Source: Podarcis raffonei (taxonomy: Eukaryota; Chordata; Lepidosauria; Squamata; Lacertidae). From it: a stretch of 64,000 nt of DNA. The notes beneath the pieces were generated by a model. The model ran no database searches. It was given only the letters and a program-made list of their open reading frames with translations, and was not told the DNA's origin. The position numbers were made by a program, and so were the translations under genes. The stretch spans positions 6,767,501 to 6,831,500 of the forward strand of contig NC_070613.1 of the NCBI RefSeq assembly GCF_027172205.1, in the 5' to 3' direction. Positions within the stretch are counted from its first letter, which is position 1. Every line of letters begins with the position of its first letter. Positions 45,854-57,368 of this stretch are shown here, piece by piece.

Positions 45854-47619
45854 TCTATTTATTTTCCTGCCACCCACACAAATCTGCAATCACGTAAGCA
45901 AATCATGAATGAGTTACAGGTCCACTGCAATTAAATCAGTAAATCAATAAATCAACTCCTGTGCCCTAGTGATGTCGCAGAACTTTCCCCCTCCTGTCCA
46001 TTGTCAATGTCAAGAAAAACCACAAAATTCTAGGCCTGAATTCTAACATAGGAAGGATGGGGGAGAGGGCAGGATCCAAGGTGAATTCCCTGTTGTACTT
46101 TGCTCCAAACAAGCAGTGAACTCCAGAAGTTCGGCAGGGCCGTGATCTCCACTTTTGTGGCCACAATAAGGGTCCTTTCTTTCGAGACAAAAGGTCTGAT
46201 TTGCCATTGATTTCCAAGGCAGTTTCTTGGCTGCTTCGCTCCCACTCTGGCTGTTCCTCACATTTGTATCATCTTCCAGATGTCCCCGTCTTCACAATGC
46301 ACCCAATTGTGCCTTTTGGCTGCAGAAGAACCAGCTCGGTTGGGTTACAACAACACTGTTCATCCTGTTTTCCTCCAGCTCCCCCAGGCCCTGCTTAAAT
46401 TCACCTGCTATTCCACAAGCGGCCTTGCTATGTAACGTACCTGCGAAGGCAATTCCGCCCCGAACATTTAGCAGGAGGGGGAAATGTGCTGACCTGCTCC
46501 AGACCCACAAAGACCCCACCTGTGGCATCCTTGCCATAATAGGTTGTGGATGGGCCAGAAGCTAAAAGGCAGGTTGAAACCAGAGTCGAGATGGGAGGTT
46601 CACCTGAGCTCAGTTAGTCACCAGACAGATCTCTGGTCCTTTAGATTTGGAAGCAAAACAAGACTTGGGAGGCAACAGAGGCAACAGGAGAAGAAGGAAG
46701 AGGGATTGGGTCAAACCAGGAGGCAAGACTGATTTGGAGATTTCAAGGTATGTTTGAGAGCACTTTGAGCAGACCCACCAACCCATGTATAGTGTCTCAC
46801 CAGACATTTATGGAAACAAGTTCTGCTGGATGGAACCAAAGGCCCATCTAGTCTAGCAATGCTAAACCAGGAGAGACTGAATAGGAGTCCATTCTGAAAC
46901 AGGAGTTATGAACAGATATATAGGAATATAGTCACATCTTTGTTTGTTTGCTTGTGTTTACGTTTTGAGAGTCCTGCCAAGTGTAAACCCCTGGTGAGTT
47001 TTTAAAAGCTTTTCGGAAGCTTTCCACTATTGCCGGTATTAGTGTACAAAGCCTGTGATTTCTCCTCTTAGACCTCTTGCGCATTTCCACTGCCTAAATG
47101 GAGAGTTCGACCCCTTTGCCTTCAGCTTCTGAAAAAATCTTAAAAGTTAACATTATCTGACAAAACTAGAAAGCCGTTCCATGGTTCACAAAATTCCCCT
47201 TTATTTTGTGGTTTCTTCTCTGCAATGGTGATAAGTTATTCTTCTCAGTGGCTACCTCCATTTCCTTTGTTGAGTTTCGGTGTGTGAACTTTCATCTAAT
47301 AGTTCTTTACTCTGGTTCCCCATTTTGACCACAATGCTTCCCACTATTGCTCGTATTATTTGACATACCATTTTTTAACAGTATCTCCCTTCCCCCTCCC
47401 CTAATTTCATTTGTCTCAGGGGTTGCGTTTGAAATTTGAGTTTCATTTTCTTGACTAATGTGTCTGGGGTAAGAATTGGGGAGAAATTTGATCCAGTTTG
47501 CATTTAAAGGCAAGCTCAACAATTCACACTTTCAAAACAAAAAACCCCAGTGTGCGAACTGAAAAACAGCTATTCTTCAAAATTCGCGCCTCTCTGAATT
47601 TTGCAATGTAGTTCTCCAG
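45854..47619. other. Intergenic stretch, mostly unassigned
   Basis: About 1.8 kb. Near 46815-46910 a dispersed repeat word (GGATGGAACCAAAGGCCCATC) is seen. Minus-strand frames at 45966-46537 are open in short overlapping pieces without a recognised domain. No exon called. Confidence 0.35.
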
Positions 47620-47890
47620 CCAAGTAATGTGTACAAACATCCATGTACTGAGGCAAAGTGTGTGTGGAAATGCATCTATTGGTGAAAGTAACTTAAAATG
47701 TATTATTTTAGGGGGGTGTTTTCGCAAACATGTTCATCGTAGGCAAAATTGCATCCACACATATGAATACTGAGAGAAGTTCACTTTTGAATTTTCGTGA
47801 GAGCTCTTTTTTTAATGCAAATTGATGTGGAAATGTGGAGAACTGGACTTAAGCTTGGAACATTAAGAAACTGAGGAAAATTTAAAAATG
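47620..47890. mobile_element. Unclassified dispersed repeat, copy B
   Basis: Related to 15888-16200: GATGTGGAAATGTGGAGAAC then TGGACTTAAG, with similar spacing of TGCATT and GTGAAAGTAA words. Confidence 0.45.
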
Positions 47891-48252
47891 AGATATTCAT
47901 CCATCCCTATTTCTGGGGGGACATCAGCCAGAATCTCAATCAGATATCCACGAATGGTTAATTTCTCACCTGCCCAGCACCTGAAACTTACTGCTTCCTT
48001 CACTCTCAATCTTATACATTTGACTAATAAATCCCAAAGGGTAGTTCAGCCGTTTTTTCTGCTTGGATCTTGCTGCCTGAGACAGTCGCCTCATCTTGCC
48101 TCATGGCTGAGCCCTGAATATCAGAGTAAAGTAAGAATCAATATCTAAATCAATATCATTGCAAACAATAAAGGCAGGTTACATGTGGGTTACGTTCCAA
48201 GGCACTGCATACCTCAGACTCACTTATAAATTTCAAACAAAAATAATTAATA

Positions 48253-48907
48253 CAGTGGTACCTTGGTTTACGAACTTAATCTGTTCCAGAAGTCCGTTCT
48301 TAAACCAAAGCATTCTTAAACCAAGTTGTGCTTTCCCATAGCAGCGGGGGACTCAATTTACAGTCAACAGGGAGCGGAACGTGTTCTGCTTCCAAGGCAA
48401 ATTTCACAACAGAAAACACCAACTTCTGGGTTTGCAGCATTCTTAATTCATGTTGTTCATAAACTAAGCTGTTCTTAAACCAAGTGTGATGGGATGATGG
48501 GCTGCTTGTGCGTGAAATTCCTAGTCCCTCAGAGTTTGGCTCAGTCCCCAAACCTCTGTCTGTAACGGAGCTCCTTAAGCATGGCTCCGTCAGTCGCTGG
48601 TAGAATCCGACAGTGGGCGTTTACGGAATTTCTTCCAGCATAAAAGCTCCTTAACGGAAACGCGTCTTCTGGACTCTCAGCGCGACAGTTTCCGGCGAGG
48701 AGTGGGTGTCCCTATAGGAGGTCCTGAAACCTCCCCACTGTTTTCGCTGGTAGTGTCTCTGAGCCATCCCTCCGCCTCACTTTCCCTTGGAGCTCCTTCT
48801 CTCCCCCTGCTGGTTCCCTCCTCAGCTGATAAGTCTCTCCCCACCTCTGTGAGCCCTTTCACCTCCTGTGCTTCCGATGGCAGTTCCCTGACACCAAGGT
48901 ACCACTG
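48253..48907. mobile_element. TA-flanked MITE split by a solo LTR
   Basis: Left terminus CAGTGGTACCTTGGTTTACG and right terminus CCAAGGTACCACTG, with TA flanks. About 240 bp without the LTR and its 5-bp duplication. Confidence 0.9.
48485..48893. mobile_element. Solo LTR (fossil) inside the MITE
   Basis: 409 bp, TGTGATGGG...CCCTGACA, with perfect 5-bp TSD CCAAG (48480-48484, 48894-48898). Orientation is uncertain: CATAAAAG on + could be a TATA box, but the acidic reading stretch lies on minus as in the LTR at 42986. No internal genes remain. Confidence 0.88.
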
Positions 48908-48986
48908 TATAACATTTTCCAATTAATAGTCAATTATCATTGGACTTCCCCTCCACCTCTCCATGGTTTCCTCAAATTTTCAAATA

Positions 48987-49212
48987 CGGTGGTACCTCGG
49001 GTTACATATGCTTCAGGTTACAGACTCCGCTAACCCAGAAATAGTACCTTGGGTTAAGAACTTTGCTTCAGGATGAGAACAGAAATCACGCGGCGGCAGC
49101 AAGGCAGCAGCAGGAGGCCCCATTAGCTAAAGTGTTGCTTCAGGTTAAGAACAGTTTCAGGTTAAGAACGGACTTCCAGAACTAATTAAGTACTTAACCC
49201 GAGGTATCACTG
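48987..49212. mobile_element. TA-flanked MITE (CAGTGGTACCTCGGG family)
   Basis: Termini CGGTGGTACCTCGGGTTAC and TTAACCCGAGGTATCACTG, with TA flanks. Same interior as 44053-44283. Confidence 0.9.
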
Positions 49213-49285
49213 TATTGCTGCATATTATAGTTAATCCCACCACAGTTTTCTCAGATACGATGCAAAGCGCACGCGTTTTAACATG

Positions 49286-49545
49286 CTTACAATAGTGTGT
49301 TTTTAAACCAGTCTACAAACATTTCCCACTCCTCCTTAAAGTCAGCCTCATCCTGCTCTCTAATTTTACCTGTTAAACTTGCCAATTCAGCCTGTTCCAT
49401 CAATTTCAGCTGCCGATCCTCTTTAGTAAGTACCACCACATCTCACCATTTTTGCGCATTTTAATATTCTCGCTGCAGTCGTGGCGTATAAAAATGAATT
49501 CATCTGCAGAGCAAAGTGTATGCAACAACTTTTTAATCCATCAAC
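49286..49545 (-). mobile_element. L1 LINE fragment, antisense
   Basis: CTCATCCTGCTCTCTAATTT and ATTCTCGCTGCAGTCGTGGC mirror the ORF2 C-terminal region of other L1 copies. Degraded. Confidence 0.65.
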
Positions 49546-49767
49546 ATGTTAAAGTATCCACCGCTTGCTGACATTTAGCACTTCACCAAATTCCAACCGC
49601 AGAGTATTGCTCACGTTCAAAAATGTTCCAATACGATAATCCCTAGCTGTAGATTTTAAGCAAAGAGGCTCATTCTGAGTCAATTTACACTATAGCCTTG
49701 GTGAAGACTTGACGTTTTTATCCCCCCAAAAGTTTTTGATTTGGGTTTCCACTGAAAGGACGCTGCA

Positions 49768-49903
49768 TTTTAATGTTGTATTTTAATCCTGTTTTTTAAG
49801 TTGTATTTCGATCAATTGTTTTATATCGGGTGTTAGCCACCCTGAGCCCGGTCTTGGCTGGGGAGGGCGGAGTATAAATAAAATTATTCTTATTATTATT
49901 AAT
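49768..49903 (+). mobile_element. L2-type LINE, 3' tail
   Basis: GCCACCCTGAGCCCGGTC, GGGGAGGGCGGAGTATAAAT and an ATT tail, same family as the 7206-12378 element. Confidence 0.9.
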
Positions 49904-49922
49904 GCTTCATTTGTTGTAGTTA

Positions 49923-50458
49923 CTGTATTTTTCCATGTATAAGACACCCCCATGTATAAGACACCCCCTACTTTTGGGGCCCCCAAATTTAGAAAATGGG
50001 CATATGCACTATCCATGTTAAGACGCCCCCAGATTTTATTTTTCAAATTTTTTAATTAATTTTCCCCCAAAAAAATTAAATGAACAAACAAATAAACAAA
50101 CAAAAATAAATCTCCACCGTATTAAATCAAACTTAGTTACATTGTTAAGTGACTTCCTCGTGTCCCCCTGGTTGAATTTCAATGTATATCATTTTAAGGG
50201 TTTTCCAAATCCAATATTCTTAAAAAATTAACTTGATCACTTAACATCTTTCTTTCTTTCCAGTTCAACATTAAACATATGAATTCATCACATTACATAT
50301 TTAAATCCTAAGCCTATGTGGTATTTGCAAGCTTCTCCAATTAATTTAACTTAACATATTTAACTAAATAGTCTTTAAATTTAAAGACGCCCCAGATTTT
50401 TCACCTTATTTTAAATTAAAAACAACAACAACCTAGTCTTATACATGGAAAAGTATGG
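49923..50458. mobile_element. TA-flanked MITE (CTGTATTTTTCC variant) split by an L1 tail
   Basis: Left end CTGTATTTTTCCATGTATAA and right end TTATACATGGAAAAGTATGG, with TA flanks. The interior has AAGACGCCCCC words. Confidence 0.8.
50038..50383 (-). mobile_element. L1 LINE 3' tail, antisense, inside the MITE
   Basis: Begins with the complement of an A-rich tail. Bracketed by AGACGCCCCCAGATTTT (50021-50037) and AGACGCCCCAGATTTT (right copy ending at 50400), a TSD of about 16-18 bp. Confidence 0.75.
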
Positions 50459-50504
50459 TATAATGTGCCACTTTATGAGAAAAGCGGGCTATAGTTTTTC
50501 TAAG

Positions 50505-50595
50505 CCAGCGTCCCCCAACCTGGTGCCCTACTCCAAATGTTTGGGGATCCTGGCTGGGACTTGATGGGAGGGCACCGGGTTGGTGAAGGCTGTTC
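50505..50595. mobile_element. hAT-like MITE fragment
   Basis: CAGCGTCCCCCAACCTGGTG and CACCGGGTTGGTGAAGGCTG are inverted ends. No clear TSD. Confidence 0.6.
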
Positions 50596-50985
50596 TGAAC
50601 AATCAGAGACAAACCGCACGCTTTCCCTTTAAGCCTTTAGAGTCTTTTGGGTTCACTCAGTCTCTGCACCAGCTTCTACCTCAGCCTTAGGCTGGCAGGA
50701 AGACAGAGGGAGCGAGCCAAGAGTTTTCTGCTGCCCATTTTCCTCACGTCCCTGCATGGGTTCCTCGCAACCCCCCAGGCCTCTTTTTGCTGCACTGCAG
50801 AGCCAAGGACCAGAGCTTGCTTCCCTTTAAAGAAGGAGTAATGAGTTTTCCTTCTCTCTGCCTGGGGGAGCGTTAACAATAGCAGGAACTTGAGGGTAAG
50901 TGCTCACCGTTTCCCCATTCCAAAGTGCATTGTTTAAATTTCACTCCTTTGCACCTTTCTTCCACCCAGGTCCCAAACTGGCTTA
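50596..50985. other. Intergenic stretch, no gene seen
   Basis: No supported feature. Confidence 0.4.
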
Positions 50986-50989
50986 GATA

Positions 50990-51370
50990 CAATAGGGCAG
51001 TGGCTGCCTGTGTCTAAAAGCCATAGCTCAGAATTAAATTTAAGGCTGGAGAGCCTTTTGCAGCCTGAGGGGCACATTCAGAGGAGGTCCTGCCCCCCTT
51101 GTGGACATGTTAGTTGGGGACGCAGGAGAGGGCCTTCTCGGTGGTGGCTCCCAGACTTTGGCACTCCCTCCCTGGAGCAGCTGACTGGTTCTCTCCTTGC
51201 TGTTCTTCTGGTGGCAGGAGAAGACCTTCTTGTCTCAACAGATTTTGGGAAGCGACTGCTTTTAGTGAGGGGGCTAGCGCCATGCCGTTTTTGTTGTGAT
51301 TGTATGTTTTTAGTAGATCTAGTAGATTTTATATATCGTATGTCAAGGCTCCACCGGATGACCTCTTGAT
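50990..51370 (+). mobile_element. L2-type LINE fragment
   Basis: CTTCTCGGTGGTGGCTCCCA and TTGGCACTCCCTCC correspond to the ORF2 C-terminal region. Diverged from the 7206 element. Confidence 0.65.
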
Positions 51371-51470
51371 TCAGCATTCATCCACAAAGCTGAACTTTGC
51401 GAAGCTTCATTTTCTCCCACAAAGCTTTTAGACTATGAGCACATTCACCCCATGCATTTAAAGCGCTGTA

Positions 51471-51956
51471 AAGGTAAAGGGACCCCTGACCATTAGGTCC
51501 AGTCGTGGCCGACTCTGGGGTTGTGGCGCTCATCTCGCTTTATTGGCCGAGGGAGCCGGTGTACAGCTTCTGGGTCATGTGGCCAGCATGACTAAGCCGC
51601 TTCTGGCGAACCAGAGCAGCGCATGGAAACACTGTTTACCTTCCCGCCGGAGTGGTACCTATTTATCTACTTGCACTTTGACATGCTTTCGAACTGCTAG
51701 GTGGGCAGGAGCAGGGACAGAGCAATGGGAGCTCACCCCGTCGCAGGGATTCGAACCACCGACCTTCTGATCGGCAAGCCCAAGAGGCTCAGTGGTTTAA
51801 CCCAGGCTTCCTCAACCTCAGTCCTCCAGATGTTTTGAGACTACAATTGCCATCATCCCTGACCACTGGTCCTGCTAGCTAGGGATCATGGGAGTTGTAG
51901 GCCAAAAAAAACTGGAGGGCCGAGGTTGAGGAAGCCTGGTTTAACCCACAGCGCCC
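51471..51956 (-). mobile_element. Sauria SINE, antisense, split by a palindromic MITE
   Basis: 14-bp TSD TTTAAAGCGCTGTA / TTTAAAGCACTGTA (13 of 14) at 51457-51470 and 51957-51970. The head is interrupted in GTGGTTTAACCC by the MITE. Confidence 0.93.
51803..51938. mobile_element. Palindromic hAT-like MITE inside the SINE
   Basis: Termini CAGGCTTCCTCAACCTC and GAGGTTGAGGAAGCCTG. Perfect 8-bp TSD GTTTAACC at 51795-51802 and 51939-51946. Arms carry ACTACAATTGCCATCAT and its partner. Confidence 0.95.
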
Positions 51957-52045
51957 TTTAAAGCACTGTAATACCACTTTAAACACCCATGGCTTCTCCT
52001 AAAGGAATCATGGGAAGTGTAGTTTATAAAGGGTGCTGAGACTTG
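51957..52045. mobile_element. MITE-like dispersed repeat
   Basis: CTTCTCCTAAAGGAATCATG and GTAGTTTATAAAGGGTGCTG match the family at 5636 and 13188. Confidence 0.5.
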
Positions 52046-52400
52046 TTAGGAGACTATCTGAAAGTTCCTATTTCCTCATACAAACCTGCCCAGGCTCTGA
52101 GATCTCTGGGAGAGACCTTTCTTTCAGTTCCACCACTCTCACAGCCTTCTTGGTGGTGGCTGCTCCCAGACTTTGGAACTCCCTGCTAGAGAAGCTAGGC
52201 TGGCTCCCTCCTTTCTGTCCTTCTGCCAGCAGGTGAAGACCTTTCTTTGCCAACAGGCCTTTGGAAACTGACGTTTTCCTTTTTTAGGAAAGGGCTGGTG
52301 CTGTCATGTCGTTATTCTTATTGTCTGCGTTTTGAACGGATCTTTTTTATACTATTTCAATTCTATCAGTGTTTAATGTCATTTTAATGATGGTCTTCTC
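52046..52400 (+). mobile_element. L2-type LINE fragment
   Basis: TTGGTGGTGGCTGCTCCCAG, TTTGGAACTCCCTGCTAGAG and a 3' UTR-like end. Diverged. Confidence 0.65.
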
Positions 52401-52436
52401 TATGTTTCTTAGCTTGTTTCACTAGCTTGTTTCACT

Positions 52437-52903
52437 TGCGGCCTAGGACCCACATACCTACGGGACCGCCTCTCCTGGTATGCCCTGCAGAGGACCTTAA
52501 GGTCCACAAATGACAACACTTTGGAGGTCCCAGGTCGCAAGGTGGTTAGATTGGTCTCAACTAGGGCCAGGGCCTTTTCAGTACTGGCCCTGACTTGGTG
52601 GAACACTCTGGCACAAGAGACTAGGGCCCTGCGGAACTTGACATCTTTCCGCAGGGACTTTCTGCAAGACAGAGCTGTTCCACCTGGCCTTTGGTGTGGA
52701 CTCAGTCTGACCCTTATGTTTCCCTCCCCTTATGGTTTTGATCTATGGGCTACTTTTAAAATGAGGCTGCATTTTAAATTCCATTTTAACCTGTATTTTA
52801 AATTGGTCATCCGTCCCCCCCCCCATTATGTTTTTACTGTAATTTTACTGGTGTTAGCTGCCCTGAGCCCAACTCTGGACAGGGAGGGTGGGGCTATAAA
52901 TAC

Positions 52904-52945
<42 letters not shown>
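52437..52945 (+). mobile_element. L2-type LINE, 3' end
   Basis: GGCCTAGGACCCACATACCT to GACATCTTTCCGCAGGGAC, then GCTGCCCTGAGCCCAACTC and an ATT tail (52900-52945). Closest to the 7206-12378 family. Confidence 0.9.
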
Positions 52946-52947
<2 letters not shown>

Positions 52948-53036
52948 TGCGTAAGCCGACTTGAGCCCCAGACCAGGGGCGGGGGAAGAGGAGGTGGGAT
53001 ATTAATAAATAAAATAACATAAATTCTTCTGGTTAC

Positions 53037-54860
53037 TTAATGGGGAGACACTGAACCATTCACCCTGCAGTGCATCCTGCTTCCGTGCATTTCTGAACCA
53101 CAAAAAGCCCCGGGGTAAAGTGGATTCATTGCGCTAGTGCAGCAAAGCCCTTTCATCCAATTCAGCTGCGCATGGCTAAGGTTCTGGCATATGCGCCTGA
53201 GCCCCTCCTGCAAAATAATGGCAGTCGCGCTGGAGACAGGCGCCCTCCTGCATTTCCCTAGCTGCATATTCAGGGATGGTGTTGAGTGGCCCTGATTTAC
53301 TGCCTCCGACACTTACGGGCAGCAGCAAAGCGCACCCCAGGGAAGCAACTCAATCCTGCTGGCCCGGGACTTGCAGCAGCCAGGTAGCAGCGCTGTGAGC
53401 GAGCCGATATCTGTGCACCTTGGGGCTGCTGGCTTCGCCTTGCTCCTCTGTCCTCCTCTCTCACATTGTCCTGAATTAACTTTGGCTGCTCCCGCTCCTG
53501 CTCCTGCTGCTGTTCTGGGCTGTCTTCAGCAGTCCCTTTGACAGGCAGCTCCTGGGCCAGCCCCTCTCTCTGCAGTGGTCCTCCAAAATAAAAATATCTG
53601 CAGCCGGCCACCTTCCACTCTTTGCTAAACTGACACCAGGGACCTGCCAAGGAGGGGGGGAATACCCACCGGCCGATCACTCCTTTAAAACAAACACACA
53701 AACAAAAACCACTGGACCTTTTTACAGAAGGACTTTTTCTCTCTCTCCTTCATTCATGTCTATCTAAACTTGGGACTTTCAAACAGAGGTTACCCCGGCC
53801 TCCTGCTCTTCCTCCTCTTATCCTAGACCTCCCCTTTATTCTCCAGGCCGGTGGTGGTGCTGAACTCAGCCAGCTTGTTTCTCAAGGTCAGTGAGAGGGG
53901 AATCTGCATGCTGCCAAGGGGGTTTGGGTAGGGCAAAACCTGGTGTGTGGTTTAAGTCGCCAGCCGGTTGTCCCCTGCAGCCGCCACCGCTGCCGCTTCT
54001 GTGTGGGATTCGCTAGTGGCACAGCTGCCGGCTAGCGAAGGGTTAAACGGCATGTGTGCTCAGCTGGAAGGAGAGAGGTGTGCGGAGGGCAAGTCGGAGG
54101 GAACTGCTTCTGGCTATGGCATTCGTCCATGGTGCAGAAACTTCGATATCAATATACTGGCATTGCAACATTGAGAGGTCCTTGGGATGTCACATGCAGG
54201 TGTGTGCACTGGAGCAACAACAACAACAACAAAAGAGTCAGGCAAAGAAAGCTCGTTCAAAAGGGCCGTAAAACTTCCACGCTCGGTGCATCTCCGAGCG
54301 CCTGTCAGAGGCTGCCCCAGGAAAACGATCGCCTCTGCTATCACATTGCGCCGCCGGCTGCAGATAGAGCAATTACTAAGCTAAAATTGGACAGGACGGC
54401 TGCTTTGCAGATGATTTCCCTCTCCGCCCCGCCTCACCCCAGCTACAGTGCCATTGCCTGCCTTATGCTATTTAAGTCCCCAGCTCCATTAACTGTCTCC
54501 CTCCCTCACCACTGTGATCAATAATGCAGCTTCCCTTTAAAAAAACATTCGGTGTAATCGATGCAGGATAGAGCCAATAGAATTAACACACCTGGTCGTT
54601 TCTTCCAGGACCAAAGAACAGTGGGTTGTTGTTTTTTTAATTGATGCAAAGGCAGGGGTGCAATTAGGTCATTCTGAACTCTGGCCTTACTGGGGCCGTA
54701 TATGTGTCTGTTCAGGCAGTGGGGGGGGTTGCCCTCTTTAGACGGAATTATTTTACTTTAAAATTGTGGCAAGCCAGCTCTGCTGCATTGAGGGCACTTT
54801 CTAACTTGTTCCACACCATCCAGTTTTCCTTTGATGAAATTAGGCACCTCATTTTCAATA
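53037..54860. other. Long non-repeat stretch upstream of HHATL
   Basis: About 1.8 kb with few recognisable repeats. The part at 53280-53700 reads a Gln/Glu-rich stretch on minus and may be old LTR DNA. From 54340 to 54540 there is GC-rich DNA ending in GCTATTTAAGTCC (near 54465), a TATA/MEF2-like word. This could be a distal control region, but nothing proves it. Confidence 0.3.
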
Positions 54861-55113
54861 CAGTCATAGCTTAGGTTACAGACGCTTCAGGTTGCGGTTT
54901 TTTTGGGTTGCGGACCGCCAAAACCCAGAAGTACCAGAATGGGTTACTTCCGGGTTTCGGTGGTCGCGCATGCACAGAAGTGCTAAATTGCGCTTTGCAC
55001 ATCCGCAGAAGTGCTGAATCGCAACCCGCGCGTGCGCAGGCACGGGTTGCGAACACTGCGGGTTGCGAATGTGCATTCCGCATGGATCACGTTCGCAACC
55101 CGAGCGTCCACTG
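54861..55113. mobile_element. TA-flanked MITE, GC-rich variant
   Basis: Termini CAGTCATAGCTTAGGTTAC and CGCAACCCGAGCGTCCACTG with TA flanks. CpG-rich interior as in 20844-21194. Confidence 0.88.
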
Positions 55114-55200
55114 TAATATTATTAGTATTATTATTACTACTACTACAACTGGACCTAATGGTCAGAGGTCCCTTTACCTTTACTACTACTACTGTTACTC
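55114..55200. repeat. ATT/ACT microsatellite holding a Sauria SINE tail
   Basis: ACT triplets on both sides of ACTGGACCTAATGGTCAGAG and CCTTTACCTTT (about 55146-55181), so only the last 36 bp of a SINE are present. Confidence 0.75.
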
Positions 55201-55360
55201 CACATATCTGACAGGGTTGCCCCAGCCACTCTGGGCAGCTTCCAACATATATAAAAACATAAGAAAGCATTAAACATTACAAAGCTTCCCTATACAGGGC
55301 TGCCTTCAGATGTCTTCTAAAGGTTGTATAGTTACTTATCTCCTCGGCTCAGGGGCCACA
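55190..55360 (-). mobile_element. L2-type LINE, 3' end, antisense
   Basis: GCCCCAGCCACTCTGGGCAG and AGGGCTGCCTTCAGATGTCT are the complement of the end at 56350-56440. Confidence 0.85.
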
Positions 55361-55369
55361 TAACCCCAT

Positions 55370-55500
55370 ACCCTCCAAAATTTCTCCGGCGAAAATAGGG
55401 ACGTCCTAGGGAAAAGTGGGACATTCTGGGATCAGATCAGAAACTGGGACGGCTCCTGTAAATCCCGGACTGCCCCTGGAAAATAGGGACACTTGGAGGG
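55370..55500. mobile_element. hAT-like MITE
   Basis: CATACCCTCCAAAATTTCTC at the left and GGACACTTGGAGGGG at the right, with AAAATAGGGAC in direct repeat. No clear TSD. Confidence 0.55.
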
Positions 55501-55599
55501 GCTGTCGTTCTGCTAAGCAGGGACCTTTCCAGCTTCAAAGATATTCCCTGATGGTAACCCCTATGCAGAAGCAGAAATTAACCGTAAAGACTAGGAGCT

Positions 55600-56466
55600 G
55601 CAACAACACGTAGCTCTAACCATTGTGAGCTTCCTGTTAACAGATTGAGGTTGAATCCTGATAAGACAGAAGTACTGTTTTGGGGGGACAGGGGGTGGGC
55701 GGGGGTGAGGGACTCCCTGGTCCTGAATGGGGTCACTGTGCCCCTGAAGGACCAGGTGCGCAGCCTGGGAGTCATTCTGGACTCACAGCTGTCCATGGAG
55801 GCACAGGTCAATTCTGTGTCCAGGGTGGCTGTTCATCAGCTCCATGTGGTACGCAGGCTGAGACCCTACCTGCCCACAGACTGTCTCACCAGAGTGGTGC
55901 ATGCTCTGGTTATCTCCCGCTTGGACTACTGCAATGCGCTCTATGTGGGGCTACCTTTGAAGGTGGCCCGGAAACTGCAATTAATCCAGAATGCGGCAGC
56001 TAGACTTGTGACTGGGAGTGGTCGCCGGGACCAAATAACACCTGTCCTGAGAGATCTGCATTGGCTCCCAGTACATTTCTGAGCACAATTCAAAGTGTTG
56101 GTGCTGACCTTTAAAGCCCTAAACAGCCTCGGTCCTTTATACCTGAAGGAGCGTCTCCACCCCTATTGTTCTGCCCGGACACTGAGGTCCAGCTCCAAGG
56201 ACCTTCTGGTGGTTCCCTCACTGTGAGAAGCCAAGTTACAGGGAACCAGACAGAGGGCCTTCTTGGTAGTGGTGCCCGCCCTGTGGAACGCCCTCCCTTC
56301 AGATGTGAAGGAAATAAGCAGCTATCCTATCTTTAAAAGACATCTGAAGGCAGCCCTGTTTAGGGAAGTTTTTAATTTTTAATGCTGTATTGTTTTTAAC
56401 ACTCATTTGGGAGCCACCCAGAGTGGCTGGGGCAACTCAGCCAGATGGGCAGGGTATAAATAATAA

Positions 56467-56512
<46 letters not shown>
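55600..56512 (+). mobile_element. L2-type LINE, 3' half
   Basis: Encodes RLNPDKTEVLFWG, SRLDYCNALYVGLPLKVARK and VLRDLHWLPV, open from 55645 to 56082. A stop at 56080-56082 and later changes break the C-terminus. Ends with GCCACCCAGAGTGGCTGGGG and an ATT tail. Confidence 0.92.
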
Positions 56513-56717
56513 CAGCTGCATCCTCTGCACACTACAATACACCATATCCGTGAAGGCATGACAAAAAGTTGTGTATGTGGTTACAAGGGCCTGCTAAAAA
56601 AAAAAAGGGCCTTGATCCAGCCAGAAGTTAAAGCACCCTTAAGTAGCAGCATTGAGTTCGGTCAAAGAACAGAGTGCATGGCTGGCTGTGTCCCAGGGAT
56701 GGAAGACCTGTGGCGCT

Positions 56718-56842
56718 CCCAGGCGTTCCCAAACTACAACTCCCATCATTCCAAAGTCAAACCACTGGTCCTGCTGGCTGGGGCTGATGCAAATTGGAGT
56801 TGAGGAACATCTGGAGGGCTGTGGGTTCCCCATCCCTTGTTG
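56718..56842. mobile_element. Palindromic hAT-like MITE
   Basis: CCAAACTACAACTCCCATCAT and GAACATCTGGAGGGC words of the same family as 21577-21706. More diverged. No TSD found. Confidence 0.7.
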
Positions 56843-56911
56843 TATCCCACTGAAATCAATAGCATGTAGATTTCAGAGTGCCAGGCTGGTGTTAAAAACT
56901 ATAGGATCTGG

Positions 56912-56912
<1 letters not shown>

Positions 56913-56959
<47 letters not shown>
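56913..56959. repeat. ATT microsatellite
   Basis: About 15 ATT units, next to the hAT MITE. Confidence 0.9.
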
Positions 56960-56961
<2 letters not shown>

Positions 56962-57338
56962 TAGGACTGGGTTTAGGTTTGATGAGGCCCTAAGCTACTG
57001 AAGGTAATGGGGCCCTTTATATGTCCAGCTGTCCTTTGTCAACAACAAATTGTCACTGGTTTTTTGTGCTATGTGGTAATTTATGGACCTAATAGGTATC
57101 TAAATCAGTGATAATTTAGGGAGCAGGCTAGCAGGCGGGGTGCATGATTTACATCATAGGAGCCTATACATCACAAAACACAGTTGCTGTATGTAGGTTT
57201 TATTTTATTTCGTTTTTTATCTTATATTTTGGAAATGTACATCCAGTATTTTTTCCTTTAATTTTTTTTGGTAGGGGGCCCAAGAGAGTGGGGCCCTAAG
57301 CTTTAGCTTTATTTAGCTTATACGTAAATCCAGCACTG
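56962..57338. mobile_element. hAT-like MITE, sister of 18614-19468
   Basis: GATGAGGCCCTAAGCTACTG, GTCCAGCTGTCCTTTGTCAA and the right end TAAATCCAGCACTG. Carries an extra block of about 75 bp (57098-57170) absent from the other copy. Confidence 0.8.
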
Positions 57339-57368
57339 GTTATTATGGGATTCTCTCCTCCCCTACCC

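Noticed and set aside
45966-46537. Minus-strand coding region
   Set aside because: Several short overlapping frames, none dominant, with no domain or splice pattern.
53297-53701. 134-codon minus-strand Gln/Glu-rich protein
   Set aside because: Low-complexity composition, like the acidic stretches of LTR fossils here. No start context or homologue recognised.
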